A model generated the notes under the pieces. The model saw only the letters and a list, made by a program, of their open reading frames with translations. It ran no database searches and was not told the origin of the DNA. DNA of 64,000 bases from Hermodice carunculata (Eukaryota; Annelida; Polychaeta; Eunicida; Amphinomidae): the NCBI GenBank assembly GCA_964020975.1, contig OZ026630.1, forward strand, positions 62,557,245 through 62,621,244, in the 5' to 3' direction. The translations under genes were made by a program, and so were the position numbers. Numbering within the stretch: the first letter of the stretch is position 1; each line of letters starts with the position of its first letter. This document shows, piece after piece, positions 24,999 through 31,790 of this stretch.

Positions 24999-25761
24999 AT
25001 TAGGTCAGTCATAGGAGTAGTTACCTGATAAATATTCATGAAAAAAGCTGTGGGCGTCCCAGGCGCCATTGTTCTTTCGCTCACGTTTTTTATATTGCTT
25101 GTGGTAAATGTAGTTCCATCAAATTTGAAAACTGAAAGAGAATATAAAAAGCACTGTGTACATTAGTCGTGAATGCTATGTTCAGGCTGGATGCAAGCAA
25201 CAAAAGCTAACAGAGACAGAATGTGTACAGCAACGCCATTTTTTTCAAAATGTAGGGTTGTCGCACTGGCACCCTCAAAATCATGCATTAGCTTACCTAT
25301 ATTCCTCTGCCTGCTTTACAGAGCAAAGACCCTAACTAGTATTGGACTGGGACCCTAGGCCACCAGCGTAAAAATAGTCTGAGAGCTCAGCAGGTAAATA
25401 TATTCCTCTCACATGTCCCTTGTCAGTTGAAAGTGTGATGGTCAAAGCAATACTGACTACACACAATTACACGCACTTTCTTATCAAAACTTAAGAAAAG
25501 ACAGACAATTCTAAGAAGCGGTGTCTATATAGCCTAACTAACAGCCACAGCGCAATACTTACTGGCATGGGACTTCAACACGTCCTGCCTTTCGCTTCTG
25601 GCTCTCTGATTAGGATCTAACAACCTTTGCCGGTAGAGTCGAGATATATTCTTCAGGGCGGAGTTGATTGGTGCGAAGAAAGTGTACCTCCCATCAAAGG
25701 TTGCTGGTGGATCAATACTCAGAGTACTAAAGAACGGTGTTCCAGTCATCCATGCTTTTAA
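4202..25761 (-). CDS. fasciclin I-like adhesion protein, four FAS1 domains, C-terminal GPI-type signal (5' end missing)
   Basis: Thirteen exons are visible: 25761-25563, 25131-25025, 21871-21708, 19986-19914, 18828-18679, 18547-18430, 16965-16815, 15836-15653, 14996-14870, 13633-13486, 8468-8306, 7468-7354 and 4413-4202. All introns are GT-AG. Exon lengths sum to 1911 bases, exactly 637 codons with the stop, and every junction keeps phase. Four FAS1 units are present; each has a TVFAP-like start and an NGVVHIIDKVL-like H-box end. The last exon continues into GGACSLTPSFSLLTLTVGL and then a stop, which fits a GPI-attachment signal. N-glycosylation sequons occur (NIS, NVS, NIT, NTT). Four FAS1 domains plus a GPI anchor is the layout of insect fasciclin I; TGFBI and periostin share the four domains but are secreted. 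The protein is probably extracellular and membrane-tethered, acting in cell adhesion. The first exon begins in phase 0 without a credible start or signal peptide, so at least one 5' exon is missing. Confidence 0.9.
4671..4853. mobile_element. short TA-flanked MITE, Tc1/mariner-pogo type
   Basis: Terminal inverted repeats read CAGTGGTACCTCT and extend through a GAGAGACC-rich arm, and the 179-bp body (4673-4851) is bracketed by TA on each side. TA duplication with CAGT-starting ends is typical of pogo/Tigger-related non-autonomous elements. It sits in the last intron of the fasciclin-like gene. Confidence 0.75.
5396..5514. repeat. hairpin with perfect 17-bp arms
   Basis: GCAACCACGTTTACCCC at 5396-5412 is repeated in exact inverse at 5498-5514 with 85 bases between. 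It may be a tiny MITE or the relic of a larger one; no target duplication was identified. Confidence 0.7.
5671..7070. mobile_element. 1.4-kb DNA transposon with 117-bp terminal inverted repeats
   Basis: The arms 5671-5787 and 6954-7070 are inverted copies of each other over their full length with few differences; both begin CAATACGGGCGTTCC. Inside is a truncated SAP/YqaJ-type reading frame (6004-6282) and then non-coding filler. Flanking bases show no clear target duplication. Elements of the ISL2EU group are known to carry YqaJ-type genes, so this may be an internally deleted relative; that placement is inference. Confidence 0.8.
6004..6282 (+). pseudogene. N-terminal part of a SAP / SWIM / YqaJ-type transposon protein
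   Basis: ATG at 6004 has a good context (AACATGG). The SAP-like helix KMKVVDLKKFLK lies at about residues 28-39. It is followed by RESRGYQLEEQGRIHGVKLH, which resembles the stretch between the SAP and SWIM parts of YqaJ-type proteins in animals. A TGA ends the frame at 6282, and similarity continues in the same frame for about 28 codons (KVWGVVTEEGVIHTG) before dissolving. The SWIM cysteines and nuclease domain are absent, so it is a deletion derivative inside the TIR element. Confidence 0.5.
7354..7468 (-). CDS. fasciclin-like gene, FAS1 domain 4, middle exon
   Basis: The acceptor is TTTGCATGTAG and the donor is GAA A/GTGAGT. The exon is 115 nt, phase 0 to 1. It opens LLESFEISGRQYLDAL and then gives TLKSIRGTDIVITKNGE, the strand before the H-box region. 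Confidence 0.88.
7470..8300. other. intron of the fasciclin-like gene, nothing distinctive
   Basis: Apart from a short G run near 7880-7890 no repeat, reading frame or RNA-like structure stands out. Confidence 0.5.
8306..8468 (-). CDS. fasciclin-like gene, FAS1 domain 4, first exon
   Basis: The acceptor is TTTTTCTCTTAAAG and the donor is TTG/GTAGGT. The exon is 163 nt, phase 2 to 0. It encodes RKRIVTIFAFTDVAVEEL, matching the FAS1 opening with Ala in place of the usual Pro after F. Confidence 0.88.
8741..9518 (+). mobile_element. HINE-like (Helitron2/Helentron non-autonomous) copy A
   Basis: The 5' palindromic head TGTCTGTATGCCAACACAGA starts at 8742 and is followed by a pyrimidine tract. 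The body has repeated ATTATGCAAAT and CTTCAAAACTATTATA blocks. The 3' hairpin region GGCAGATTTACTGTGAAGG precedes CTTTTCTAG. It is joined directly to copy B. Confidence 0.7.
9519..10317 (+). mobile_element. HINE-like copy B, head-to-tail with copy A
   Basis: It begins at the TTTATTTATT tract immediately after the CTAG of copy A and has no 5' palindrome. The body carries several ATTATGCAAAT blocks. It ends GCACACAGATTTGCTGTGAA, then ACAAATC and a CCAG terminus. Confidence 0.65.
10318..10351. repeat. (GTT)n microsatellite
   Basis: About ten GTT units lie between the end of HINE copy B and the Tc1-like remnant. Confidence 0.9.
10747..11000. repeat. 111-bp tandem repeat, about 2.2 copies
   Basis: The block running from TGTTTCCAGTGG through an AT-rich part to GAATGCATATGTCTATAG occurs at 10747 and 10858 with a partial third copy from about 10969. 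Confidence 0.8.
11150..11350. repeat. degenerate minisatellite of TTTCGACSAAGTTGA-like units
   Basis: About ten imperfect units of 18-20 bp recur around TTCGAC and GAAGTTG. Spacing is uneven, so the array is old. Confidence 0.6.
11740..12410. other. intron of the fasciclin-like gene, nothing recognised
   Basis: No exon-like frame with splice sites, terminal repeats or RNA structure was seen. Confidence 0.4.
12412..12506. repeat. imperfect hairpin element
   Basis: TTATAGCATGTCACAATGAC and onward pairs with a GTCATGTGACATGCCATAA arm; each arm is about 30 bp with few mismatches around a 35-base loop. It resembles a small MITE. Confidence 0.65.
12995..13468. mobile_element. MITE, copy 1 of a family with GGTCTTGGACCAGTAAC ends
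   Basis: Terminal inverted repeats start GGTCTTGGACCAGTAAC. The 474-bp body is about the same length as, and inverted relative to, the copy at 35960-36431. Flanks show ACAA on both sides, consistent with a 4-bp target duplication. The superfamily is unassigned. It ends 17 bases from a coding exon of the fasciclin-like gene. Confidence 0.8.
13486..13633 (-). CDS. fasciclin-like gene, FAS1 domain 3, H-box exon
   Basis: The acceptor is TATTTATTTCAG and the donor is GTAAGT. The exon is 148 nt, phase 1 to 2. It encodes AKIIRPNVCTKNGLIHII and then DTVLG. A 474-bp MITE ends only 17 bases into the downstream intron, almost touching the donor. Confidence 0.92.
14071..14160. repeat. (ACTT)n microsatellite
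   Basis: About twenty TTAC/ACTT units with a few ACTC and ACTG variants. Confidence 0.95.
14161..14869. other. intron of the fasciclin-like gene, nothing recognised
   Basis: AT-rich sequence without terminal repeats or coding signature. Confidence 0.4.
14870..14996 (-). CDS. fasciclin-like gene, FAS1 domain 3, middle exon
   Basis: The acceptor is GAAACTTTCAG and the donor is G/GTATTT. The exon is 127 nt, phase 0 to 1. It opens VMRIHTIPRRIEAQEM, aligning with the family's H-x-x-P segment, and has an NTT sequon. An (ATAC)n microsatellite sits about 150 bp upstream in the preceding intron. Confidence 0.88.
15145..15264. repeat. (ATAC)n microsatellite
   Basis: About thirty units with single interruptions. 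Cys-Met-Tyr-Val and His-Thr-Tyr-Ile frames here are shadows of the repeat. Confidence 0.95.
15653..15836 (-). CDS. fasciclin-like gene, FAS1 domain 3, first exon
   Basis: The acceptor is TTCTCACTCAG and the donor is GAG/GTGAGC. The exon is 184 nt, phase 2 to 0. It encodes FSKHMLDGPQDVQSKL and then DTTVFAPADLAFQNL, the FAS1 opening strand. Confidence 0.9.
15837..16814. other. intron of the fasciclin-like gene, nothing recognised
   Basis: The open frames of up to 138 codons on the minus strand have no family resemblance and lie between two confirmed exons of correct phase, so I read the stretch as intron. Confidence 0.5.
16815..16965 (-). CDS. fasciclin-like gene, FAS1 domain 2, H-box exon
   Basis: The acceptor is ATATTTCAG and the donor is CAG/GTGAAG. 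The exon is 151 nt, phase 1 to 2. It encodes AKITQPNITVANGVVHII followed by DKYLGY: a clear H-box with an NIT sequon. Confidence 0.92.
17019..17228. repeat. two (AT)n tracts
   Basis: Pure TA/AT runs at about 17019-17087 and 17155-17228 are separated by 67 bases of unique sequence. Confidence 0.95.
17695..18300. mobile_element. foldback element built of TTTGCGTTCCCTCGC repeats
   Basis: The left part has AAACTTTTGCGTTCCTTCGC and TTTCACTTATGTCCCTT, and the right part carries their inverse. GCGAGGGAACGCAAAA-type units occur at least six times in both orientations. A smaller inverted-repeat element sits in the middle at 18004-18097. It lies between the H-box exon and middle exon of FAS1 domain 2. 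Confidence 0.65.
18004..18097. mobile_element. 94-bp inverted-repeat element nested in the foldback element
   Basis: The ends are TGTCTCGCCAGCGTAA and the near-inverse TTATGCTGGCGAGACA. The loop carries a GGACGGACGG motif. It looks like a MITE inserted near the symmetry centre of the larger element. Confidence 0.6.
18430..18547 (-). CDS. fasciclin-like gene, FAS1 domain 2, middle exon
   Basis: The acceptor is AACTTTTCAG and the donor is GTAAGT. The exon is 118 nt, phase 0 to 1. It opens VLENHIIPQKVFHTSLL, matching the family's YHVVPGKV segment. Its size and phases match the middle exons of domains 3 and 4. Confidence 0.9.
18679..18828 (-). CDS. fasciclin-like gene, FAS1 domain 2, first exon
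   Basis: The acceptor is TTTGTTGCAG and the donor is GGG/GTAAGC. The exon is 150 nt, phase 0 to 0. It encodes RRMVTIFVPQDSAFTDM, the FAS1 strand and helix equivalent to TVFAPTDEAF in the family. Confidence 0.9.
19059..19437. mobile_element. hAT-like MITE
   Basis: The left end GGGTTGGGGCAATGTATC and the right end (inverse of CTAGGGTGGGGTATCGTGAC) frame AT-rich GATATATCG and GTATCATGATAC palindromes. This is the GGGTGGGG..ATATATCG layout common in non-autonomous hAT elements. An 8-bp target duplication was not confirmed. Confidence 0.45.
19571..19623. repeat. 53-nt hairpin with 22-bp arms
   Basis: CTTATCTGTTGGCCCAGTGT and two further bases pair with the inverse at 19602-19623 with one mismatch and a 9-base loop. 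The stem length is near that of microRNA precursors, but nothing else supports a microRNA. Confidence 0.75.
19914..19986 (-). CDS. fasciclin-like gene, probable linker exon between FAS1 domains 1 and 2
   Basis: The exon is 73 nt, phase 2 to 0, which is exactly what is needed to join the exons on either side. It is open throughout, starting TEDGLEHKGPCHSA. The donor is AAG/GTAAGC. The acceptor (TTAGCAACAG) has a weak pyrimidine tract. There is no FAS1 motif; it supplies the segment before domain 2. It is the least certain exon, and another phase 2-to-0 exon in this interval could replace it. Confidence 0.5.
20140..21480. repeat. three diverged tandem copies of a 430-500-bp unit
   Basis: Matching landmarks CTGTTGAACAAATTAGGG, TTTGTTCAACAAATTTAGG and CTGTTGGACAAATTAAGA fall at about 20218, 20651 and 21149, each followed by similar CAAAGCAATTG..CTTGG and ACCAAGTTT segments. 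It lies within an intron of the fasciclin-like gene. Confidence 0.65.
21708..21871 (-). CDS. fasciclin-like gene, FAS1 domain 1, H-box exon
   Basis: The acceptor is TTTTCTGTAG and the donor is GTGAGT. The exon is 164 nt, phase 0 to 2. It encodes GARLVMKDIKCSNGVLHL and then IDTLVYP, the canonical FAS1 H-box. A linker rich in Pro and Asn follows. Confidence 0.9.
22020..22315. repeat. array of TTTACACATATGTGTAAA-like short palindromes
   Basis: About ten imperfect palindromes (ACACATATGTG, TCACATGTGA, ACACGTGT and variants) recur roughly every 25-30 bp. Several contain CACATGTG or CATATG E-box cores. Confidence 0.65.
22650..23380 (+). pseudogene. LINE 3' part, C-terminal domain of a non-LTR retrotransposon polyprotein
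   Basis: The plus-strand translation shows RTGCLGLHADLVRCGKSDG and then CKFCNNG, the C-terminal Cys-rich zinc-finger-like segment of CR1/L2/I-type LINEs. A frame carrying YNRNLSYVFYRLSSENFKH precedes it. Stops and frame changes interrupt it. It is an inert fragment in an intron. Confidence 0.6.
23398..23692 (+). mobile_element. HINE-like copy C (5' half)
   Basis: The head ATGTCTGTGTGCCAACACA is followed by a TTTC-rich tract, then GGCAAATTTGCCCGACATTTC and TCCAAACTTGGC, the standard order. It ends where an inverted copy begins, making a tail-to-tail pair. Confidence 0.7.
23693..24855 (-). mobile_element. HINE-like copy C', inverted, carrying a 144-bp tandem array
   Basis: The 3' end is seen in inverse as ACTAAAA, TTTGCTTCAAATCAAAT and TCTGTCTATGTGCC. 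The body is the 144-bp repeat array described separately. The 5' head is not found; an ATT/CAT microsatellite follows. Confidence 0.6.
23790..24840. repeat. 144-bp tandem repeat, about eight units
   Basis: The landmark GACCGAGTTATGGCTAGATG recurs at about 23934, 24079, 24223, 24367, 24511, 24655 and 24797, i.e. every 142-145 bp. Each unit holds GACCTTGACCTTTGACCT and ACAATTTGAGCCCAACATGA. The same unit occurs in the opposite orientation at 42640-43200. Confidence 0.92.
24865..24996. repeat. (ATC)n-(ATT)n microsatellite
   Basis: A CAT run grades into more than thirty ATT units. His-, Tyr- and Asn-homopolymer frames are shadows. Confidence 0.95.
25025..25131 (-). CDS. fasciclin-like gene, FAS1 domain 1, middle exon
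   Basis: The acceptor is CTCTTTCAG and the donor is CAG/GTAACT. The exon is 107 nt, phase 1 to 0. It encodes FKFDGTTFTTSNIKNVSE, followed by a Pro/Gly-rich turn and AFFMNIYQ. It is the least conserved part of the domain, but the phase agrees with both neighbours. Confidence 0.75.
25563..25761 (-). CDS. fasciclin-like gene, FAS1 domain 1, first exon seen
   Basis: The acceptor is CTGTTTTGTAG and the donor is GTAAGT. The exon is 199 nt, entering in phase 0 and leaving in phase 1. It encodes the FAS1 opening, LKAWMTGTPFFSTL, then the core strand GRYTFFAPINSALKNI, which includes an NIS sequon. In this frame a stop lies directly upstream of the acceptor, so the coding sequence must come from a further exon at higher coordinates. 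Confidence 0.85.
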
Positions 25762-26440
25762 CTACAAAACAGAGCAACTAATTAATGCGGTTCAGGGCTC
25801 TACAATCAGCATGTTCGCTAGCCGAGGACAATTCAAATTCCAACCAGGGCAAGTTAAAATCTCAAAAAAACCATGTGGGCAACCAGAAATTTTTGTTTCA
25901 AGAATGAGATTTGTACAGATAGACAAGCAAGTTTGAATGTAGAGCTAGTAGAATGCCAAAAGTACCGGCCCTGAGGACTAAAGCTGATAAAGTGAATTCA
26001 AAATGCCAACGGAATAATAAGTCCCTACCCCAAAACATCAGACTCTGTCTACTTTGTGCCGAGCAAAAGTAAACAGTCACACGTGCCATCGGCCAGACAG
26101 ACACGCAACATCTGAATGTTTGCATTTACAGATCCGTTTTAGTGACGTCGTTGTCCAGTCTGGCCGCACAGTGGAACAGTACAACAAAGTTTACAGGAAT
26201 GTTTACACGATTTGACAACACTATTATTGTGTAAGAAAAATAAATCTTTGAAGGAAACAGGTGCGTTGTGATATTCAGGTTTGCGCTCCACGCTAGTGCC
26301 ATCATTTAATTTTACATACGTTCATCAACTCTGACCATACATATAATTTTGTGATGTAACTTATACTCACATTAGATACACGTTTACTCGAATTTGATTT
26401 GCATTTAAAATTCACTGTTATTTATGACAAAGTGTGTGTG
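25762..26440. other. upstream intron or 5' region of the fasciclin-like gene
   Basis: The missing signal-peptide exon should lie here or further upstream. A CRE-like GACGTCAC lies on the minus strand near 26145, and an ATG follows at 26125. The frame from that ATG does not give a phase-0 donor, so I do not call an exon. Confidence 0.35.
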
Positions 26441-26446
26441 TGAGTG

Positions 26447-26489
26447 CGTGCGTGCGTGCGTGCGTGCGTGCGTGTGTGTGTGTGTGTGT
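26447..26489. repeat. (GTGC)n(GT)n microsatellite
   Basis: GTGC units followed by GT units. Confidence 0.9.
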
Positions 26490-26795
26490 TTTCATTAATT
26501 CTGACATTTGAATGTCCGGCGTCAATTGACAAATGGTAAATAGACATTGGTAATTTACATGGTAATGTGAAGATGAATGGTTTGTCATGCAGGTGTAATT
26601 GCCAGTATGTATATATTGTATTTGTTAGCGCGATGCGTATTAAATTGTTGACTTGTTTGTTGGGGACGGTTCAAAATGCAATGCTGGACCCTGTTATTTC
26701 ATCAATATTTGAACTGCCAGCTGGAGTGGCAGCAATACATGAAAAATAATGGTACGCAGTGAAAAACGAACTAAGACAATGAGGCAAGAATCGAC

Positions 26796-26979
<184 letters not shown>

Positions 26980-27163
26980 CGTCTAATGGTTTTGAAGCAA
27001 GCTCAGATACATGTATTCTTGATGTTTTGGAGTTAGCTCTTTTCTCGTCTTTTTTTTGTTACAAAACAAAAATGTTTCCCGCAATAAATAAGAAATTCTT
27101 TTATTGACAATAACAAGTGACCTATCTTTCACAAAAACATGATAAAACATAAAACATATGATG

Positions 27164-27277
27164 TAATAAAACACAAAGGCAGCTGGACCTTTTTGTTGCA
27201 GTGCATGATAAAACCTATAACACATGCGGTCATGAAACTGTATTTTACATCTTCCTGCTGCCTTTGTGCGTTTTATT
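27164..27277. repeat. hairpin with ~20-bp arms
   Basis: TAATAAAACACAAAGGCAGC pairs with GCTGCCTTTGTGCGTTTTATT at 27257-27277 apart from one base, with about 73 bases between. Confidence 0.7.
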
Positions 27278-27555
27278 AAACCACACAAAGACACTTGGAA
27301 GATGTTCTAAGTACCAGTCCTAAATACACCAAAAAATGTTGTACACAAGGCACACAATATTCCCGAAAGGGAAACAATACACCAAAAAAGTCTATTCTAT
27401 GCACCCTTTAGTAGAGGACTTGCTGCTAAATGCACCATTTCAGTGGCATGCACCTGAAAAAATATAGCACTAAGCACACATTAGAGACTACGTCGTAGGG
27501 AGCACCTGACATGTATCAACTTGTAAATTGAAGTATACTCCTGCCCCTTCCAAAA

Positions 27556-27572
27556 TAATAATAGTAGTAGTG

Positions 27573-27653
<81 letters not shown>

Positions 27654-27671
27654 ATAGTAGTAGTAGTAGTA
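27556..27671. repeat. (AGT)n microsatellite
   Basis: About 38 AGT units with two interruptions. Confidence 0.95.
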
Positions 27672-27743
27672 ACATTGGAAAAAATACGGTCACCCCTCAT
27701 TGGTTTGACATGTACTGCTCTAAATTTCAGTTTGTGTACAAAA

Positions 27744-28357
27744 TCGTCCCACTAAAGCAAAAATGGCCCAAGTCAAAATTGGGCACTTTTGAGTCATGTA
27801 TACCAAAGGATAAGGAAGATCCTTATTCATATTTACAACATTCCATCTCAAAATCTGTAAAGATTAACCCTTCAGGGGGCGAAACATTGAATGCAAAATG
27901 GCGTAAGTCATCCATGAAAATTTAAAATTGGCTTAAGTCACATAACACTTGTGATTAATATTTCTGAAAAACCGACCATTATATTTAAAAGGAACCAATT
28001 ATATGAAACATCTTAAAACGGTGTAATTTATGACATGTTGGAATTGGGTACAAACGGTAACTATATTTAAATACTGGTCAATATGAACGTTAAAAATTTG
28101 GCCTATGTCACACCTATTCATATTTAAATAGACTTTGGCCTAAGTCAATCAAATTTTGACCAAAACAATAATCTGTTTATGGCTACACTTGGTGCAGTAT
28201 AACAAAACCGTTATTGGTCATGAGAAAGACGCTAAACCACTTCATTTCGTGATAACAACGGAAACTGTTGGTGAACAACATCAAAGTGGGGCAATTTTGT
28301 GCAGTTTTCTCAAAACCGCCAAAAATGACTTAGGCCATTTTTACTTTAGTGGGACGA
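27744..28357. mobile_element. TIR element with repeated GGCCTAAGTCA motifs
   Basis: The 32-bp arms starting TCGTCCCACTAAAG are inverted at the two ends with two mismatches. The interior repeats TGGCCTAAGTCA-like motifs at about 27766, 27900, 27930, 28100 and 28136. Multiple subterminal repeats suggest a hAT- or Mutator-type MITE. True ends may lie slightly outside these limits. Confidence 0.7.
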
Positions 28358-28734
28358 AATACAAGTTAAGGTTAGCCTATGTTTGACAATGGAAAGTTCA
28401 CTTATCTATTCATCGAAGCAGCGCAATAAATCTCATACCCCACTGCATACAGTGAAATAAGTAATAAAAACGATTTCAAACAATGCTCTTTATTTACTGA
28501 AATAATGACCAAGCAGTATTCATGCAACTTCAAACAAGGAACACTTCTCGGACTTTGGGATCAGTCAATGAGAATCAGGAAACCTTAATGAACGATCTGC
28601 ACAAAAATGAGACAAAACTATTCAGTAAATTGGTGAATAATCTGGCAAAGAGACATGACCAAGCATGTAAATATATAGTCATATTTTCGTGAAAATTAAC
28701 TGTAAACACATTCTTATTTGATTTTATTATATAC

Positions 28735-28849
<115 letters not shown>

Positions 28850-28924
28850 AAAAAATCATGTGTAAAAACATTTATCAATTTAACATTCCCCGGTTCAAAG
28901 CGTGCATAAATGCTACACATTTAA

Positions 28925-30260
28925 ACTTGAGATACCGTACCATTCCCAATGCTGAATTAGCCATAAATATATTTATAGAATTATCCCAGGCCTTCGACAC
29001 CTCAGACCATCAGATTCTTTATGACAAATCAAAACACTATGACATTACTGGTGCAGCTTTTAATCGGTTTCGTAGCTAATCACCAATAGGACTCCGTTTG
29101 TTCAGTTCAAAGATGTTTGTTCAAAGTCTCTGCCAATACCAAACGGTGTGTGCCTCAAGGATCAATACTTGGTCCCCTCCTATTTATAATCTACTAGTGA
29201 CATGCCATCAGATTCTTTATGACAAATCAAAGTACTATGGGATTGCTGGTGCAACTTTTAATTGTTTACATAGCTATCTCACCAATATGACTCAGTTTGT
29301 TCAGTTCGAATATGTTTGTTCAAAGTCTCTATCAATAACAACAAGTATGCCCACTTTGCATCCTATAAATTTGATTCTATCTTGTGTGCTGATGACACCA
29401 CTTTATTCAACTCTTTGTGTCCCTTCACGTTCCCTTCTAGTTGCAGAGCAGATGTGCAAAATACATCTGATAGAATTAATATTGAATTGAATAAAGTCTA
29501 TGACTGACCAGCAGCAAACAAATTATCATTAAATATATTTAAAACAAAGTACAAGATCTTTCATATCCCATAAAAGAAATCAGATTTTGAATTAACTTTA
29601 AAAATTCACAATATTCTAATTTCAAGAATGGATGCATTTAACTTTTTTGGCCTAAGTCTATATGGAAATTTAAACTGCAATGTCCATACAAGTAAAATTA
29701 TTAACAAACTTTCCAAAGTAATTGGAATCTTAAACAGACTAAACATATACATCAACCAACAATAGGCTTGCCTAACAAACCTTTTTTATTCCAGTGCAAC
29801 AAAACTTTGGAATCTACGGCCTCTTGGGATCCAAATTCAATTACTCTAGGTATCTTTAAAAATCGCATTACAGTTAAGATTCCCCGACCAGTCAAGCATG
29901 AGAATTATATTATGTTGAAAAAAGATACGCTTCTATTCTTCATGTGAGATTAAGAATGGGTCGCAGCTAGTTGAACGGCCACTGCAACGATATTAGTGCA
30001 GGTGATTCTCCTGAATGTCATCGCCAACAAGGGGTTGAAGGTGCATGGCATTATTTTTTCGACTTTTCTACAGATACAAATCAAAGGGATCATTGCATAC
30101 TTTATTAATTGTGTACGCACCCTTCAGCTTAGAGACTGTTCTATTTGGCGCTTCAATTTGCACTTTTGAATGTAGCAAAAATATTTCTGGCTGTCCAAAA
30201 ATTCATTATCAAAACAAAACGTTTCCAGCTCAGTGCCGTTGCATAATCAACTAATTCATA
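28925..30260 (+). pseudogene. LINE (CR1/Jockey-group) reverse transcriptase and C-terminus, rearranged
   Basis: Palm motif A is seen as LSQAFDTSDHQIL, the QGSILGPLLF-type motif at 29155-29190 and motif C as CADDTTLFNSL near 29385. NKLSLNIFKTKYKIF and NKLSKVIGILNRLNIY follow. From 29800 the C-terminal LWNLRPLG and RLRMGRS segments appear. A 198-bp block is duplicated (29007 and 29205), and sequence between the thumb and C-terminal parts is missing near 29765. Several stops and frame changes. Inactive. Confidence 0.8.
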
Positions 30261-30485
30261 TGAACTTATTCCTGACTTTTGCGTTCTGGTCAAATTAACT
30301 AGCTTGGTATATGATTGATAACTACAAATAATTACATGTATGTATAAGCCCCACTATATGTCTAGTGCAACTTTGATGTATGTCTAAAATTCGCTTTACT
30401 TGCTGCAGTGTTCCAACACCTCTGCCGTCTTGGTGGAGCACTACTGGAAGCTTTGTCTTGCTCCGCCTGGCCTGTATTTTTAAAC

Positions 30486-30840
30486 TGTGTGTGTCAGCAA
30501 ACACTTTGCTGTTTTTCCTAAAGTTCTTTCTTTCTTCTTTACCAGTGAATTTGCGAAACACTTTTCTCTGACACTTTTATACACAGAAACTCCAAACTTG
30601 GCATGATTGTACCCCCATACATTGCCTGCTTAACATCCGTTCTTGGCGGTCTACTACCCCCCGGCGGGCCAAACATAGTGTATCGCCCCAAGAAAGTCTG
30701 CTTAGGAGGCAACCCCATACAAAGAGTTTTGCCTTTTTGTGCAGAGAAATGGAGATGTTAAAAATTATGCAAATAAGGGGTATTTGAAATTTTAAATCTT
30801 GAATATCTTCAAAAGTATAATAGGTAGAGATGTCATTTCT
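30486..30840 (+). mobile_element. HINE-like copy D
   Basis: A diverged head (GTGTGTCAGCAAACACTTTG), a TTTC tract, CAGTGAATTTGCGAAACAC, CTCCAAACTTGGCATGATTG, and an ATTATGCAAATAAGGGG block. It is split by a 91-bp insertion at 30622-30712. The 3' hairpin is not seen. Confidence 0.6.
30622..30712. mobile_element. 91-bp MITE inside HINE copy D with a 9-bp target duplication
   Basis: CCCCATACA occurs on both sides (30613-30621 and 30713-30721). Comparison with the uninterrupted HINE copy at 43370-43440 shows the segment is extra. Its ends, TTGCCTGCTTAA and the inverse of TTGCCTCCTAAG, form a short imperfect TIR. A 9-bp duplication is typical of Mutator-like elements. Confidence 0.75.
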
Positions 30841-31280
30841 CAGTACTTTTACCATGTGTACCCTGTCCATTTTTCCAGTAACGCGAAAGGTAGTCTCATG
30901 GTTTAGATTTTCCACTTTTGTACAGAACAGTGTAGTTGTTCTGTTGCATTCTAAGAGCCCATCGTTCAATTCTCGCTGGTGGTTTTTGACTTAGGGTTGT
31001 TGAAAATTAGATCCAAGGGTTTATGGTCGCTGATCAAAACAAAAAGTTCCCATAAAGATACAAATGGAACTTTTCTTTGGCCCAAACACAGACTAAAGAT
31101 TCTTTCTCTGGGAGTATATTTGTTCAACCGGAGACACTGAATGCGATGCATATGCTATTACACGTGCAGCGCCATAGGGTGTGTTGCGTTGTGCCAAAAT
31201 TCCAACCAAACCAATTGGACTGACGTCTACCACGACTTCGGTGATTTTGTCACAATCAAAATATGCAACAACTGTTTAAT

Positions 31281-31790
31281 TATGTCTGTGTGCCAACACA
31301 GACATATTGTTTTTATGGGAATTCTTTCTTTCTTTCTTTCTTCTTTCTTTCTTTCTTCTTTACAGGCAAATTTGTCCGACTTTTCATTTCAAAAGTATTA
31401 CACGTAGAAACTCCAAACTTGGCACAATTATACGTCTATAGATGAAATCTTGCCTTTTTATAATGAGAGGCCATGTTTTTCAAAATCATGCAAATGAGGG
31501 CTAATTAAAGTTTTAAATCTTCAATATCTTATATACTAGAGTAGATGTGGTTGCGAGTGTATAGGAGTTCGATCATAGCAAGGCAAAGGTCATCTCAAAT
31601 GTCAAGGTCAAAGGTCATGTCAATGTAAAAGGTCAATTTTAGGCCAAAATGTCATTTTGTGGTCATGGTTCACTTTTATTGCGTTCACTTTCTCCAAATG
31701 TGATGGGATGCCGTTAGTGCTAAATACATATCCGTAAAGCTTGAATGTGGTTGTGCACACTTTGCTTCGTTCAGAGTTAGATTACCCTGT
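31281..31790 (+). mobile_element. HINE-like copy E inserted in the Gypsy/Ty3 fossil
   Basis: An intact head (TATGTCTGTGTGCCAACACA), a TTTC tract, GGCAAATTTGTCCGACTTTTC, CTCCAAACTTGGCACAATTA and AAGGTCA-rich sequence. It closely matches the start of copy G (42277). The right boundary is approximate. Confidence 0.7.

Noticed and set aside
24814-25084. Poly-Tyr, poly-His and poly-Asn open frames
   Set aside because: Shadows of an ATC/ATT microsatellite.
25898-26125. Minus-strand frame from an ATG downstream of a CRE-like site as first exon of the FAS1 gene
   Set aside because: The only donor-like GTAGGG would leave phase 1, but the next exon needs phase 0, and the leader is not convincingly hydrophobic.
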